Positions 53,073 to 61,677 of a DNA stretch of 64,000 nt are shown in pieces. Every line of letters starts with the position of its first letter. Within the stretch, counting starts at the first letter, position 1. Under the pieces are notes generated by a model. The model saw nothing but the letters and a program-made list of their open reading frames with translations, searched no databases and had not been told where the DNA came from. This DNA comes from Phycisphaeraceae bacterium (GTDB lineage Bacteria; Planctomycetota; Phycisphaerae; Phycisphaerales; UBA1924). Location of the stretch: contig JAHBXK010000013.1 in the NCBI GenBank assembly GCA_019636535.1, positions 18,941 through 82,940 of the forward strand, read 5' to 3'. Position numbers and translations under genes: made by a program.

Positions 53073-54308
53073 ATGAAGGTCATCTGCGACCGTGGTGCGT
53101 TGCTCGACGCGGTGAATCTTGTCGCCGCCGTGGTGCCCCAGCGCACTCCTACCCCAGCGCTTTCCTGCGTCAAGATCGTCGCCACCAAGGGGCCGGGGGG
53201 TGCCCAACTCACGCTCTCCGGAAGCGATGCCGAGACCAGTCTTCACCTGACCGTGACCGCCGTCGACGTCCACCAGCCGGGCGAGGCCGCGCTCCCCGCC
53301 GACAAACTCCGCGCCATCGTCGCCGCCGAAGACGGCGAGCCCACCCTCACGCTCGAAACCGACGGCGACCTCTGCCACATCCGCGGCCAGAACGCGCACT
53401 TCCGCGTCTACGGCTATCCCACGGCCGACTTCCCGCCGCTCCCCGACTTCGCCGCAACCGTGGCGGGCTCCGCCGGCGCTGAGCCCGCCAAGTCTGTCTT
53501 CTCTCAGCCAGCGGGCCTTCTCCTCGACCTCGTCCAGAAGACCACCTTCGCCACCGCGCGAGAGACCAGCCGCTACGCCATCAACGGCGTCCTGCTCAAG
53601 CGCGAGGGCAAGAAGATGGAGATGGTCGCCACCGACGGCCGTCGACTCGCCCTCTGCCGAGCCAGCGCCGGCGGCGCGGGCGGCAAGGATGCCGGCAGCG
53701 TCTCCTGCATTGTCCCCACCAAGGCACTCAACATCCTCCAGAAACTCGCGGTCAGCGAGGACGACACCGTGCGCGTCGCCGTCACCGACTCGCGCATCTT
53801 CTTCGCGTTCGAGGAGCCCGCCGCCGGCGGTGGGGGGGGCGGGGGCAAGGGCGACAAGGACAAGCACGCCTCCCAGCCCCGCGCGGTGCTCACCAGCACG
53901 CTCGTCGAGGGCACCTTCCCTCCCTACGAAGACGTCATCCCCAAGGACCAGGACAAGAAGGTCCGCGCCTCGCGTGACACGCTCACCAGCGCAGTGCGAA
54001 AGGCCAGCGTCCTCACCAACGAAGAAAGCCGCGGCGTCCGCATGACCTTCAGCGGCGGCGACAAGCGCCTCAAACTCTCCAGCCGCGCGCCCGAGATGGG
54101 CGAGAGCGAGATCGGCGTCGACCTCTCCGCCTACGAGGGCGACGACATCGAGATCTCCTTCAACCCCACCTTTCTCACCGACGTGCTGAAGGTCGTCAGC
54201 GACGACGAGGTGATCTTCGAACTCAAGGCCCCAAACAAGCCCGGCCTGATCAAGACCCAGGGCGGCGACTTCCTCTACGTCGTGATGCCCGTCAATCTCG
54301 CGACCTGA
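53073..54308 (+). CDS. dnaN: DNA polymerase III sliding clamp (beta)
   Basis: 411 residues against a usual 365-385. Three clamp domains are recognisable: MKVICDRGALLDAVNLVAAV; RETSRYAINGVLLKREGKKM with MVATDGRRLALC; and VRKASVLTNEESRGVRMTFS. The C-terminus YVVMPVNLAT retains the typical clamp ending (usually YLVMPMRL). A Gly-rich and Lys-rich insert (AGGGGGGGKGDKDKHASQPR) lies in domain two to three, and a Gly/Ala insert near RASAGGAGGKDAGS. No dnaA, recF or gyrB is adjacent, so the classical origin cluster is absent here. It is followed by gmk. Confidence 0.95.
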   Translation: MKVICDRGALLDAVNLVAAVVPQRTPTPALSCVKIVATKGPGGAQLTLSGSDAETSLHLTVTAVDVHQPGEAALPADKLRAIVAAEDGEPTLTLETDGDLCHIRGQNAHFRVYGYPTADFPPLPDFAATVAGSAGAEPAKSVFSQPAGLLLDLVQKTTFATARETSRYAINGVLLKREGKKMEMVATDGRRLALCRASAGGAGGKDAGSVSCIVPTKALNILQKLAVSEDDTVRVAVTDSRIFFAFEEPAAGGGGGGGKGDKDKHASQPRAVLTSTLVEGTFPPYEDVIPKDQDKKVRASRDTLTSAVRKASVLTNEESRGVRMTFSGGDKRLKLSSRAPEMGESEIGVDLSAYEGDDIEISFNPTFLTDVLKVVSDDEVIFELKAPNKPGLIKTQGGDFLYVVMPVNLAT

Positions 54309-54381
54309 TCCCACGCCGACCAGCCGAGCCGTGCGCGGAAAGCGCCGCCGACTGCGTGTGCCGTCCGTCTCAATCGCGTCG

Positions 54382-55035
54382 ATGATGACCGAGCCAACCC
54401 AATCAATCACGGGACGTACCGACGCAACCAGGCACAAACTGCCCACCGACACCGACGACGGGTTGCTCGTGATCGTCTCGGGCCCGTCCGGCGTCGGCAA
54501 GACCACCATCACGCGCTCCATCGAACGGTCCATCCCCGGCGCGGTCTTCAGCGTCTCGGCCACCACCCGCCAGCCCACCCCCGCCGACGTCGAAGGCGTC
54601 GACTACCACTTCGTCACCGACGAGACCTTCGACCGGATGGTTGCCGACGGCGACTTTCTCGAGTGGGTCGATCTGTTCGGCAAGAAGTACGGCACACCCA
54701 GAAAGTGGGTCACCGAGCAACTCGCCCGCGGCCGTCTGGTCATCCTCGAGATCGACGTCGTCGGCGCCAGGAAGGTCAAGCAACAGATCACCGACGCTTT
54801 TGCGCTCTTCGTGCTGCCGCCGAGCGAGACCGTCCTGCTCGAAAGGCTCCGCGCCCGCAAGCGCGAGAGCGAAGAGGCCATCCGTCGCCGCTTTGCCGAG
54901 GCCCAGCGTGAGATCGCCCAGGCCCGAGAGTGGGGCATCTACGACCGGATGATCGTGAACGACGATCTCGACAAGGCCATCGCCGAGGCCGTCGGCGCGG
55001 TGCGAGACCGATCACGCCGTCCGGCCACCCAGTGA
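54382..55035 (+). CDS. gmk: guanylate kinase
   Basis: 217 residues. It phosphorylates GMP and dGMP. The P-loop VIVSGPSGVGKTTITRSI, the GMP-binding SATTRQPTPADVEGVDYHFV, and the lid (RLRARKRESEEAIRRRFAEA) are all complete. ATG 54382 or 54385; upstream GTG 54331 would add a basic tail. It lies 73 bp after dnaN in the same direction. Confidence 0.94.
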   Translation: MMTEPTQSITGRTDATRHKLPTDTDDGLLVIVSGPSGVGKTTITRSIERSIPGAVFSVSATTRQPTPADVEGVDYHFVTDETFDRMVADGDFLEWVDLFGKKYGTPRKWVTEQLARGRLVILEIDVVGARKVKQQITDAFALFVLPPSETVLLERLRARKRESEEAIRRRFAEAQREIAQAREWGIYDRMIVNDDLDKAIAEAVGAVRDRSRRPATQ

Positions 55036-55080
55036 AATGTGCGCCCCGCAGCGCACGCCTCTCCCACCCTCGCGACCGAC

Positions 55081-55116
55081 CAACAAACAACGAGGCCCCC
55101 TTTTGCGGGAGCCTCG
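55081..55116 (-). terminator. Rho-independent terminator
   Basis: Stem cgaggccccc / gggagcctcg (one mismatch) at 55091-55116, followed on the - strand by ttgtttgttg. It serves the 55159-57687 gene and could also stop gmk transcripts. Confidence 0.65.
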
Positions 55117-55158
55117 TCGTGAAGTGCACGAATCAACAGGACCGGCAACCCGTCCGCC

Positions 55159-57687
55159 TCACGGGCAAGTCTGCCCCAAATTCGGGTTCCAGGCGCCGAG
55201 GAAGTCCAGCAGGTCGGCGAGGTCGATCACGCCGTCGCCGTTCACGTCCGCGCCCGTTCCCGGCGGCACGTTCTGGCCGAGCGCCGGGTTCCACTGGCCG
55301 AGGAATTCCAGCAGGTCGGCTAAGTCAACCACGCCGTCACCGTTGTAGTCCCCGGGGCACGGCTGCGGCTCGCACTCGTCCGGGATGCAGTTCCCGTTCG
55401 CGTCGACCGACGTGCCGTTGGCGATGTCCGCCAGGTCGTCAACGCCGTTCCCGTTGCAGTCCACTCCCGCCCGCACCTGATCGCGCAGCGCGTCGAACGC
55501 GCCGCCGAGCAGACCGGGGAGTATTCCCAACTCGGCGAGGTTGCAGTCGATCGAGTAGATGATGCATCGCACCACGACGATGCCCATCGCCTGCTTGATG
55601 CTCGCCGCGGCCATCTTCGCGTCGTCCAGCGCCGGATCATCGCAGCCCTCAAGGTTCTTCATAAGGAAGCACGCCAGATCGTGCGAGTTCTGTGCCCATC
55701 GCCGGATGTTCTTCTTGTCCTGCTCCGTTGGCATCTCGCCGTCCAGCAGCCGGTTCACCAGCGACTCGAGCCCTTCCACCCCCGCAGTGGCGTCACCGTT
55801 GATCCACTTGTTGATCGCGTCGATCTGGCACTTCCGCGTCGGGCAGATCTTGATGTAACCGTCCCACGAGTTGCGGCCATACCCCACCATGCGGTTCCGT
55901 CCCGGATTGTCCGGGTCGGCCATGATCTTCGCCTTCTTCGTCTCGCCGCTGTCGGCCTTGCCGTCCCCCTGCCGGTCCTTCCCGTACGCGTCGTCGTTGA
56001 ACTCGATCGAGACCTCGTCATTGCACTTGATCGCCGCCGACACCGTCACGGCGTGCCCGCCGTTGCGGGTCCCGTCCGCTTTGTACCACGAAATGTTGCC
56101 GACGATGTCGCACCCCTTCTGAAGATCCTCGAACATCGTGCACGGGTCGTTGTCGATCACCCGCATCACCGACAGGCAATCCTGCAGCATCTTGTCGGAG
56201 AGGAACTGGTTGATGCCCGGCACATACTTCGTCCGGAGCGTGCCCCCCGTGGTGGTCGTCATCAGGTGCTGCATGTTCCGCAGTTTCTCGTACATCTCCT
56301 GCGCCTCGTTGTTGTTCGCAGGCAGGTTCAGGCACAGAATGTTCTCCAGCCAATCCAGCGACCGCGCCACCGCCCCAGGCGCGCAGTGATTCCTCGCCTC
56401 GTTCACGCCCTCCATCGCGCGCCGAGAGACCGTCATCCACGTCCCGGCGGGCACGGTCTGCGTGATCAGACCCTCGGCGAACCCGTGAAGGATCGGCGCA
56501 TCGATCGGGCCGTCCTCGATCCCCGCGTACAACTCATGCTCGAAAACCGGGATCGAAACCCCCGGCGGGAACGGGATCGGCTCCAGCGGCGCCAGCGGCA
56601 CGCCCGTCGATGTCAACTCGAGTTGCACCAACTCGATCTGAATCGGTGGGCCGTCGTGCAGACGGATCGGTATGTGCGTCGTCTGGAAGTCGCCCGGATC
56701 GTTCACCTCCAGCATCGGCGCATTCCGCGTCGCCACCTCCCCGTTCACCCGGCTGTGCTGCCAGAACACGTCAAAGAACGAAGGGATGTAGCGGATCGCC
56801 AACTGCCCCGACGCCGAGTACCGCTCCGCGAATCCCAGGTCCGGGTCCAGCAGCGGGAACGAGAGTTGCGTGATCCCCGCGTTGGTCTCGCACCGATCCA
56901 GCACGCCGTTGCCGTTCATGTCCAGCGACGGATTCTCCAGAATCTGCACGTGATCCGGCACGCCGTCCCCGTCGCAGTCGATGTGCCGCGCAGGCCTCAG
57001 CACGTGAACAAACCCGTTGCCCGGCGAGGCGAGCGCGAACTCCGTTCTCGGGAACAGGTTCGGGGTTAGATTTCCCCCCACCCCGGCGAACGGCAACTGC
57101 CCCCACTCGCAGGCGCTCTGCGCCTCCATCATCAGCCCGAAAATCGGCATCGTCACCACGTCGCCCGGACCCAGCGGTACGAACGTGACGTTCATGCTGA
57201 CCTGCGGGTTGTACCGGATCTCCCCCGACATCAAGTCTGTTCGGACCACCGCGGCGTTGCTCGTCGATGGTGCCGGCTGCAGTTGCACGAACACGTCGAA
57301 GAAACTATCCACCCCGCCGCCAAAGCTCACTTGGATCGGCTGACTGCTCCGCAAGTTCAACGCGACAATCTCGATCGGGATCATCGCGACCGCTCCATCC
57401 GCAGGCAGCGACGCCGGCGCTTGCCGCTGAATGATCGTGTCCCGGCTGTCAGGGCTCGACGGCGACGGATTGCCCGTCAGGTTGACCTTCCCGATGAACG
57501 GTTCAGACCCCGGCCCGAAAAAATCGGGCGGAATCGGCGGCAGCCCTTCGCCGAAGTTCAGCGCCGATCCGGGCCGCGTCTCGAACTTGTCCTGTCCGGG
57601 TTGAATCGGCGCTTGCCCGTTCGCGGCCGAAGCCAGCGCGAGAGCCGAGATCAATCCAACCGTCCTGAAAGTCCGAATGCCCTGCAT
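55159..57687 (-). CDS. secreted protein with C39-like peptidase domain and dockerin-like repeats
   Basis: 842 residues. Signal peptide MQGIRTFRTVGLISALALAS. A long beta-rich N-terminal region carries acidic calcium-loop-like inserts (DCDGDGVPDHVQ, DMNGNGVLDRCE). A papain-like C39-type module is suggested by NHCAPGAVARSLDWLENI (candidate catalytic Cys) and NGGHAVTVSAAIKCNDEVSI (candidate His) with EFNDDAYG downstream. The C-terminus has DCNGNGVDDLADIANGTSVD, DANGNCIPDECE, and two dockerin-like repeats (GDYNGDGVVDLADLLEFLGQ, ADVNGDGVIDLADLLDFLGA). Cysteines are numerous, so disulfides are likely. Extracellular enzyme role inferred; it shares its C-terminal repeats with 1005-3092. Confidence 0.75.
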   Translation of the reverse strand: MQGIRTFRTVGLISALALASAANGQAPIQPGQDKFETRPGSALNFGEGLPPIPPDFFGPGSEPFIGKVNLTGNPSPSSPDSRDTIIQRQAPASLPADGAVAMIPIEIVALNLRSSQPIQVSFGGGVDSFFDVFVQLQPAPSTSNAAVVRTDLMSGEIRYNPQVSMNVTFVPLGPGDVVTMPIFGLMMEAQSACEWGQLPFAGVGGNLTPNLFPRTEFALASPGNGFVHVLRPARHIDCDGDGVPDHVQILENPSLDMNGNGVLDRCETNAGITQLSFPLLDPDLGFAERYSASGQLAIRYIPSFFDVFWQHSRVNGEVATRNAPMLEVNDPGDFQTTHIPIRLHDGPPIQIELVQLELTSTGVPLAPLEPIPFPPGVSIPVFEHELYAGIEDGPIDAPILHGFAEGLITQTVPAGTWMTVSRRAMEGVNEARNHCAPGAVARSLDWLENILCLNLPANNNEAQEMYEKLRNMQHLMTTTTGGTLRTKYVPGINQFLSDKMLQDCLSVMRVIDNDPCTMFEDLQKGCDIVGNISWYKADGTRNGGHAVTVSAAIKCNDEVSIEFNDDAYGKDRQGDGKADSGETKKAKIMADPDNPGRNRMVGYGRNSWDGYIKICPTRKCQIDAINKWINGDATAGVEGLESLVNRLLDGEMPTEQDKKNIRRWAQNSHDLACFLMKNLEGCDDPALDDAKMAAASIKQAMGIVVVRCIIYSIDCNLAELGILPGLLGGAFDALRDQVRAGVDCNGNGVDDLADIANGTSVDANGNCIPDECEPQPCPGDYNGDGVVDLADLLEFLGQWNPALGQNVPPGTGADVNGDGVIDLADLLDFLGAWNPNLGQTCP

Positions 57688-57927
57688 CTGCCACCTCCTC
57701 GTTGCTTCGTGCGATCAATCACGAAGGTCGGGGGCGCGGCGTCTCGGGCACGTCCTCGGCCACTTGCTTCGGTTCAGACTACCACACAGCGGAGCACCGA
57801 AGGGCAACCCACGCAAAAAACTGTGCAATCTGGTTGATTCCGCGCCGGAATCCCCGCTTACGGGCGGAAAACCGCGTCCAAACCCCACTGCACACGGCCG
57901 TCTCAACGCTCAGAGCCCCAACACGCC

Positions 57928-57969
57928 CTAAAAAACAAAGCACCCCCGGAGGCAATTGGGGGCGCTTTG
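57928..57969 (-). terminator. Rho-independent terminator of the 58093 gene
   Basis: 12-nt arms caaagcaccccc and gggggcgctttg (one mismatch) with a 10-nt loop, followed on the - strand by a run of six T. The rest of 57688-58092 holds no gene that I can support. Confidence 0.8.
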
Positions 57970-58092
57970 CAAAGGGGAGGTTCGAAAGACCGGTGTTTCG
58001 TCAACGGGTGTGTGTCAAGAGATACGCCGAGCGCGCAGCGCAGGTTCCGAGCTGCCGCGATTTCATCACATAAACAACTGTCAACAAAGAAT

Positions 58093-58629
58093 TTACATTG
58101 ATTCTGGAGTCCGGTACATGAATTCTTCTCGGACGATCTTCCCGTCCCGAACCGTGTACACGCCCACTTCCTCCATCTGCGTCCGCTTGCCACTCGCCTT
58201 CTCGAGCACCTCCATCCTGAACTTCACCGCAAACCCGGTTGCGCCCACAAAGGGGCCTTCAGCCGAGGCGCCCATGATCTCGTTCTGCGCACTCCACCAC
58301 GCGTTCTTCTCTTCCACCTTCGCCCGACCCGCCCACGCCATCCCCATCCCCTCGATCGATTCGATCGCGGGCGACCACCACTTGTCCTCGATCGCCTTGA
58401 ACTCCCCGCGGTTGAACATCGTCACCAGCGAGTCGCCGACCTCCTTCGGCCCCGGCCCACTCCCGGTGGTCACCGCGTAGGGGCCGGCCTTCGTCCCCGA
58501 CGCACGCTTGCCGCTGCGCTTCGCCGGATTCTTCTTCGGTGCGCTCTTCGCCGCGATGCGCTTCACGCCCTTCTTGCCGCTCTTCTTCGCCGTCTTCTTG
58601 CCCGCTTTCTTCCGTGTCTTCTTGGCCAT
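58093..58629 (-). CDS. NTF2/SnoaL-like domain with histone-like Lys-rich N-tail
   Basis: 178 residues. The first 50 are a Lys/Ala/Arg-rich tail (MAKKTRKKAGKKTAKKSGKK), like histone-H1-type tails that bind DNA or RNA. The remaining 125 residues fit an NTF2/SnoaL-type cone-shaped fold (DSLVTMFNRGEFKAIEDKWW, AIESIEGMGMAWAGRAKVEE, TQMEEVGVYTVRDGKIVREE), a common ketosteroid-isomerase-like scaffold. Combining a nucleic-acid-binding tail with such a domain is unusual; the ligand or reaction is unknown. The 3' part lies in a more AT-rich stretch. Confidence 0.75.
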   Translation of the reverse strand: MAKKTRKKAGKKTAKKSGKKGVKRIAAKSAPKKNPAKRSGKRASGTKAGPYAVTTGSGPGPKEVGDSLVTMFNRGEFKAIEDKWWSPAIESIEGMGMAWAGRAKVEEKNAWWSAQNEIMGASAEGPFVGATGFAVKFRMEVLEKASGKRTQMEEVGVYTVRDGKIVREEFMYRTPESM

Positions 58630-58808
58630 GCTGTTCGACCTCCGCTCGGTTGCGGCGAAGCCATCCCCCCTGCACGCGCAGCCGTCTCATCGCCGATGCG
58701 CCGAGGCAGAGCGCAGCGTAGCCACCCCCTACCCATTGCACGGCAACGCCCTCAGTGCCCATCGCGCCCGGTTCCAAGCACACAGAATCTGAACCGAACC
58801 GCGCCCCT

Positions 58809-60095
58809 TTACCGCCCCTTCCGCAGGCCGAAGTCCAGCCGGTAGTCCGATTGCCAGATCGGATACGCCGTCTGTGCCCGCAGATGCACGAACTCGCTCA
58901 GGTCGAACCCTTCGCGCCCGGCGACGTGCGCGATCAACTCCAACTGCCGGTCGTGCAGCGGCAGCGGTCCCTGCTCCCCGGGCGCGATCCGCACCGCCGG
59001 CGCCGAATCCGGAAATCGCTCATGCCAACACCGCTCAGGCGCACCCGCAGCCAGATCTCCAGGCGGCGCTGCGAGCGAGTATGAATCCGCCCGCCCCGGC
59101 ACTTCCGCCCCGATGTCCCGATGGACGAACGCGTCGATCACCAGCGCCCGGCACGGGTTCGTGATCCGCGCGGCGATGCTCAGCCGGTGCGACGGATCCA
59201 CCGCCGGGTTCGGTGCCGACGTTGTCCGGAACAGAATCCCCACGTCCGAAGGCCCGAGCGCGGCCGGGTCGCGCGGGTCCTGCGGCGATCCAATCGCCGG
59301 CAGCAGATCCGCGACCAGCAGCGTCCGCCCGTCCTCCTGGTGCAGCCGCACCGCTTTCAGCCCCGTCGTGCTGAACAAACCCAGCAACTCGTGCGGCGGA
59401 ACCTCTTCCGGAATCTCCTCTCTCGCCTCGTCCGGTGCGTGCTCACCGTGCGCCGCCCACCACCCGCCGAGAATGAACGGCACGATCGGCCGAGAGAACG
59501 GGTGCCGCCGCGCGCCCCGCAGCACCGTCGCGAACACCGCCGTCATCGACGCCGACCTGCCCGCCGTCGGCAGGATGAACCCCACCACCGCCTTCACGTC
59601 TACTTCCTCGCCCGTCAGCACGCGTGCCGCATCGAACAGCGCCTTGCGACGATCCCGCGCCCGATCGCGCTGACCACGCCGAACAACCACCACCGGCGAC
59701 TCCGACTCGCTCCGCAGCGAGTCGATCAACTTGATCAACCCCGACTGCGTCCGTCCGTGCGTCCCCAACAGTTGCTCATACTCCAAGACCGCCGACCGCA
59801 GCGCTTCCACCCGCGCGGGATCCACACCCTTGCGCTCCGAAGCGTCGATCACCGTGCAAAGCCCGCGCACGCCCGGCAAGCGCGCAAACGCTTCCAGCGA
59901 GTCCTGCGCGTGCTCAAGACCCTCCACCACGCGCTGGCACGTCGCCTTGTGCAGCGCGAGGTACCGCGCCATACCCGAGATGTTTCTGGCCCCGGGCGGA
60001 TATACGTCCACCAGCGCTCGCACAGCGCTGCGCAAACGATCGCCCGTCTGGCGAATGCGGGCCAGTCGGTCTTCGGCCATGTCTATATTGAGCAT
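58809..60095 (-). CDS. conserved hypothetical protein, large alpha/beta
   Basis: 428 residues from ATG 60095 (ATG 60080 is also possible). The N-terminus is helical (AEDRLARIRQTGDRLRSAVR, then HTH-like ARYLALHKATCQRVVEGLEH), followed by a region that may be a ligand-binding domain (RPIVPFILGGWWAAHGEHAP, LKAVRLHQEDGRTLLVADLL). An Arg-rich stretch RRGQRDRARDRRKALFDAAR lies in between. No catalytic motif or known family is evident. The HTH-like segment raises the possibility of a DNA-binding regulator. It follows the Mrp gene by 144 bp on the same strand. Confidence 0.6.
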   Translation of the reverse strand: MLNIDMAEDRLARIRQTGDRLRSAVRALVDVYPPGARNISGMARYLALHKATCQRVVEGLEHAQDSLEAFARLPGVRGLCTVIDASERKGVDPARVEALRSAVLEYEQLLGTHGRTQSGLIKLIDSLRSESESPVVVVRRGQRDRARDRRKALFDAARVLTGEEVDVKAVVGFILPTAGRSASMTAVFATVLRGARRHPFSRPIVPFILGGWWAAHGEHAPDEAREEIPEEVPPHELLGLFSTTGLKAVRLHQEDGRTLLVADLLPAIGSPQDPRDPAALGPSDVGILFRTTSAPNPAVDPSHRLSIAARITNPCRALVIDAFVHRDIGAEVPGRADSYSLAAPPGDLAAGAPERCWHERFPDSAPAVRIAPGEQGPLPLHDRQLELIAHVAGREGFDLSEFVHLRAQTAYPIWQSDYRLDFGLRKGR

Positions 60096-60239
60096 TTGCA
60101 CCGCTTGTGGTCCACATCTGGGTGGTCGCCCGTGCCAGAGCATACCCGAAAGACCGACAATCTCCGAACCCCTTGCCCAGATTCACGCACATTCCCGGGT
60201 TCGCCCGCCCGATCCGCTCTCGTTCCATCTCCCTGCCCC

Positions 60240-61385
60240 TTATCTGATCGTCAGGGTTGGCGTAGCCTGCCCTGTTCTCAGCGCGGCCAGCGCCACTTGT
60301 CCCTCCAGATTGCTGACCAATCGCTCCAGTGACTCCGCGAGCGGCCGATTCCGATCCGATCCGTCCGTGAAGTTCCCCACCGGCTCACCCGAGTCACTCC
60401 GCTCACGCAGCGCCATGTTGATCGGCACCGCCCCCAGGAACGGCAGCCCGAGCCGCTGCGCCATCATCTGCGCTCCACCACGCCCGAACAGGTCATACTC
60501 CCGACCGTCGTCCCCCACGAAGTAACTCATGTTCTCCACGATCCCCAGCACCTCGATGCTCAACTGCTGGAACATCCGCACCGCGCGCACCGCGTCGTCC
60601 TGCGCCACGCGCTGCGGCGTGCACACCACCACCGCTCCCGTCAGCCTCAGCACCTGCGCCATCGTCAGCGCCACGTCCCCCGTCCCCGGCGGCAGGTCGA
60701 TCACCAGATAGTCCAGTTCCCCCCAGTTCGTCTGCTCCACAAGCTGCTTGAAAGCCCCGTGCGCCATCGGCCCGCGCCAGATCAGCGGCCGCTCGCTGTC
60801 AACCAGTTTGCCGATCGTCATCGCCTTCACGCCGTGCACGAAGAACGGCTCGATCATCTTCCCGCGCACGATCGTTTCCATCGCCCCAAGCCCCAGCATC
60901 GTCGGCAGCGACGGACCGTAGATGTCGCCGTCCATCAGCCCAACCGCATGCCCTCTGCGCGCAAGCCCCACCGCCAGGTTCACCGCGATCGTCGACTTCC
61001 CCACGCCACCTTTCCCCGCCCCGACCGCGATCACGTGCCGAACGTTCGGCAGCGGGTTCGGCGGCTTGGCCTGCTGCACGGGCGCGCTCGGCGACGGCCC
61101 CTTCACGGGCGACTTCAACTCCGGCTCATCCTCCGTGATCTCCACGTGAACATCCGCCAGCGCCTCCATCGCCTGCTGCGCGTGCAGGCGCACCGCCGCC
61201 GAGACCTGCTGCATCAACCCGCGCCGATGGTCGTCGTGCAGCCCGCCCCCCGCCACGCGGATCGAGGCGTACCCGTCGCAATACGCGATCTTCGACACCG
61301 CCCCCGCCGTCACCACGTCCGCGCCCAGCGTCGGGTGCGGCACGCGGGTCAGGGCAACACGAATCGAGTCCTTGTCCATGGGCAT
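60240..61385 (-). CDS. apbC: Mrp/ApbC P-loop ATPase, Fe-S cluster carrier family
   Basis: 381 residues. An N-terminal MIP18/DUF59-like domain (ALTRVPHPTLGADVVTAGAV) is followed by the deviant Walker A GAGKGGVGKSTIAVNLAVGL, the Walker B in YLVIDLPPGTGDVALTMAQV, and MDGDIYGPSLPTMLG. These ATPases help assemble or transfer Fe-S clusters. The usual CxxC near the end of the ATPase core is missing: the segment reads ENMSYFVGDDGREYDLFGRG, where most family members have cysteines. A cysteine-free variant is known in some lineages. TACCGT on the - strand 8 nt before ATG 61385 supports this start; ATG 61379 is an alternative with GGTGGA upstream. Confidence 0.9.
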   Translation of the reverse strand: MPMDKDSIRVALTRVPHPTLGADVVTAGAVSKIAYCDGYASIRVAGGGLHDDHRRGLMQQVSAAVRLHAQQAMEALADVHVEITEDEPELKSPVKGPSPSAPVQQAKPPNPLPNVRHVIAVGAGKGGVGKSTIAVNLAVGLARRGHAVGLMDGDIYGPSLPTMLGLGAMETIVRGKMIEPFFVHGVKAMTIGKLVDSERPLIWRGPMAHGAFKQLVEQTNWGELDYLVIDLPPGTGDVALTMAQVLRLTGAVVVCTPQRVAQDDAVRAVRMFQQLSIEVLGIVENMSYFVGDDGREYDLFGRGGAQMMAQRLGLPFLGAVPINMALRERSDSGEPVGNFTDGSDRNRPLAESLERLVSNLEGQVALAALRTGQATPTLTIR

Positions 61386-61393
61386 GATCCACC

Positions 61394-61399
61394 ACGGTA
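61394..61399 (-). promoter_or_regulatory. candidate -10 (TACCGT) of a leaderless apbC transcript
   Basis: On the - strand TACCGT ends 8 nt before ATG 61385. Confidence 0.35.
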
Positions 61400-61677
61400 G
61401 CGCCGACCACCCCCGTTTCCGACCCCGAAACCTGTGCCGTCTGTGCCGACCCATCACCCCTACCGGCGGCCCGTTTCCCGTCATCGGCCCGCAATACGCC
61501 GACGACTCCCGCGTTCTTCTGTCGATGCTCAGGCGGGACGCCTCGCGTGCTTCCCCGGCCGATCCGCCCCGCCCAGACATGCTCACACCGTCCGGGGGAT
61601 CTCGACGATTCAATCACACCGACGAACACCAACCGGCCGAGCGACCACGCCCGGCCACCACAGCGAAGGAACGAACC

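Noticed and set aside
53073..55035. Replication origin near dnaN
   Set aside because: No dnaA, recF, gyrB, parA or DnaA-box cluster is visible, and the direction of the skew change in the window points to a terminus instead.
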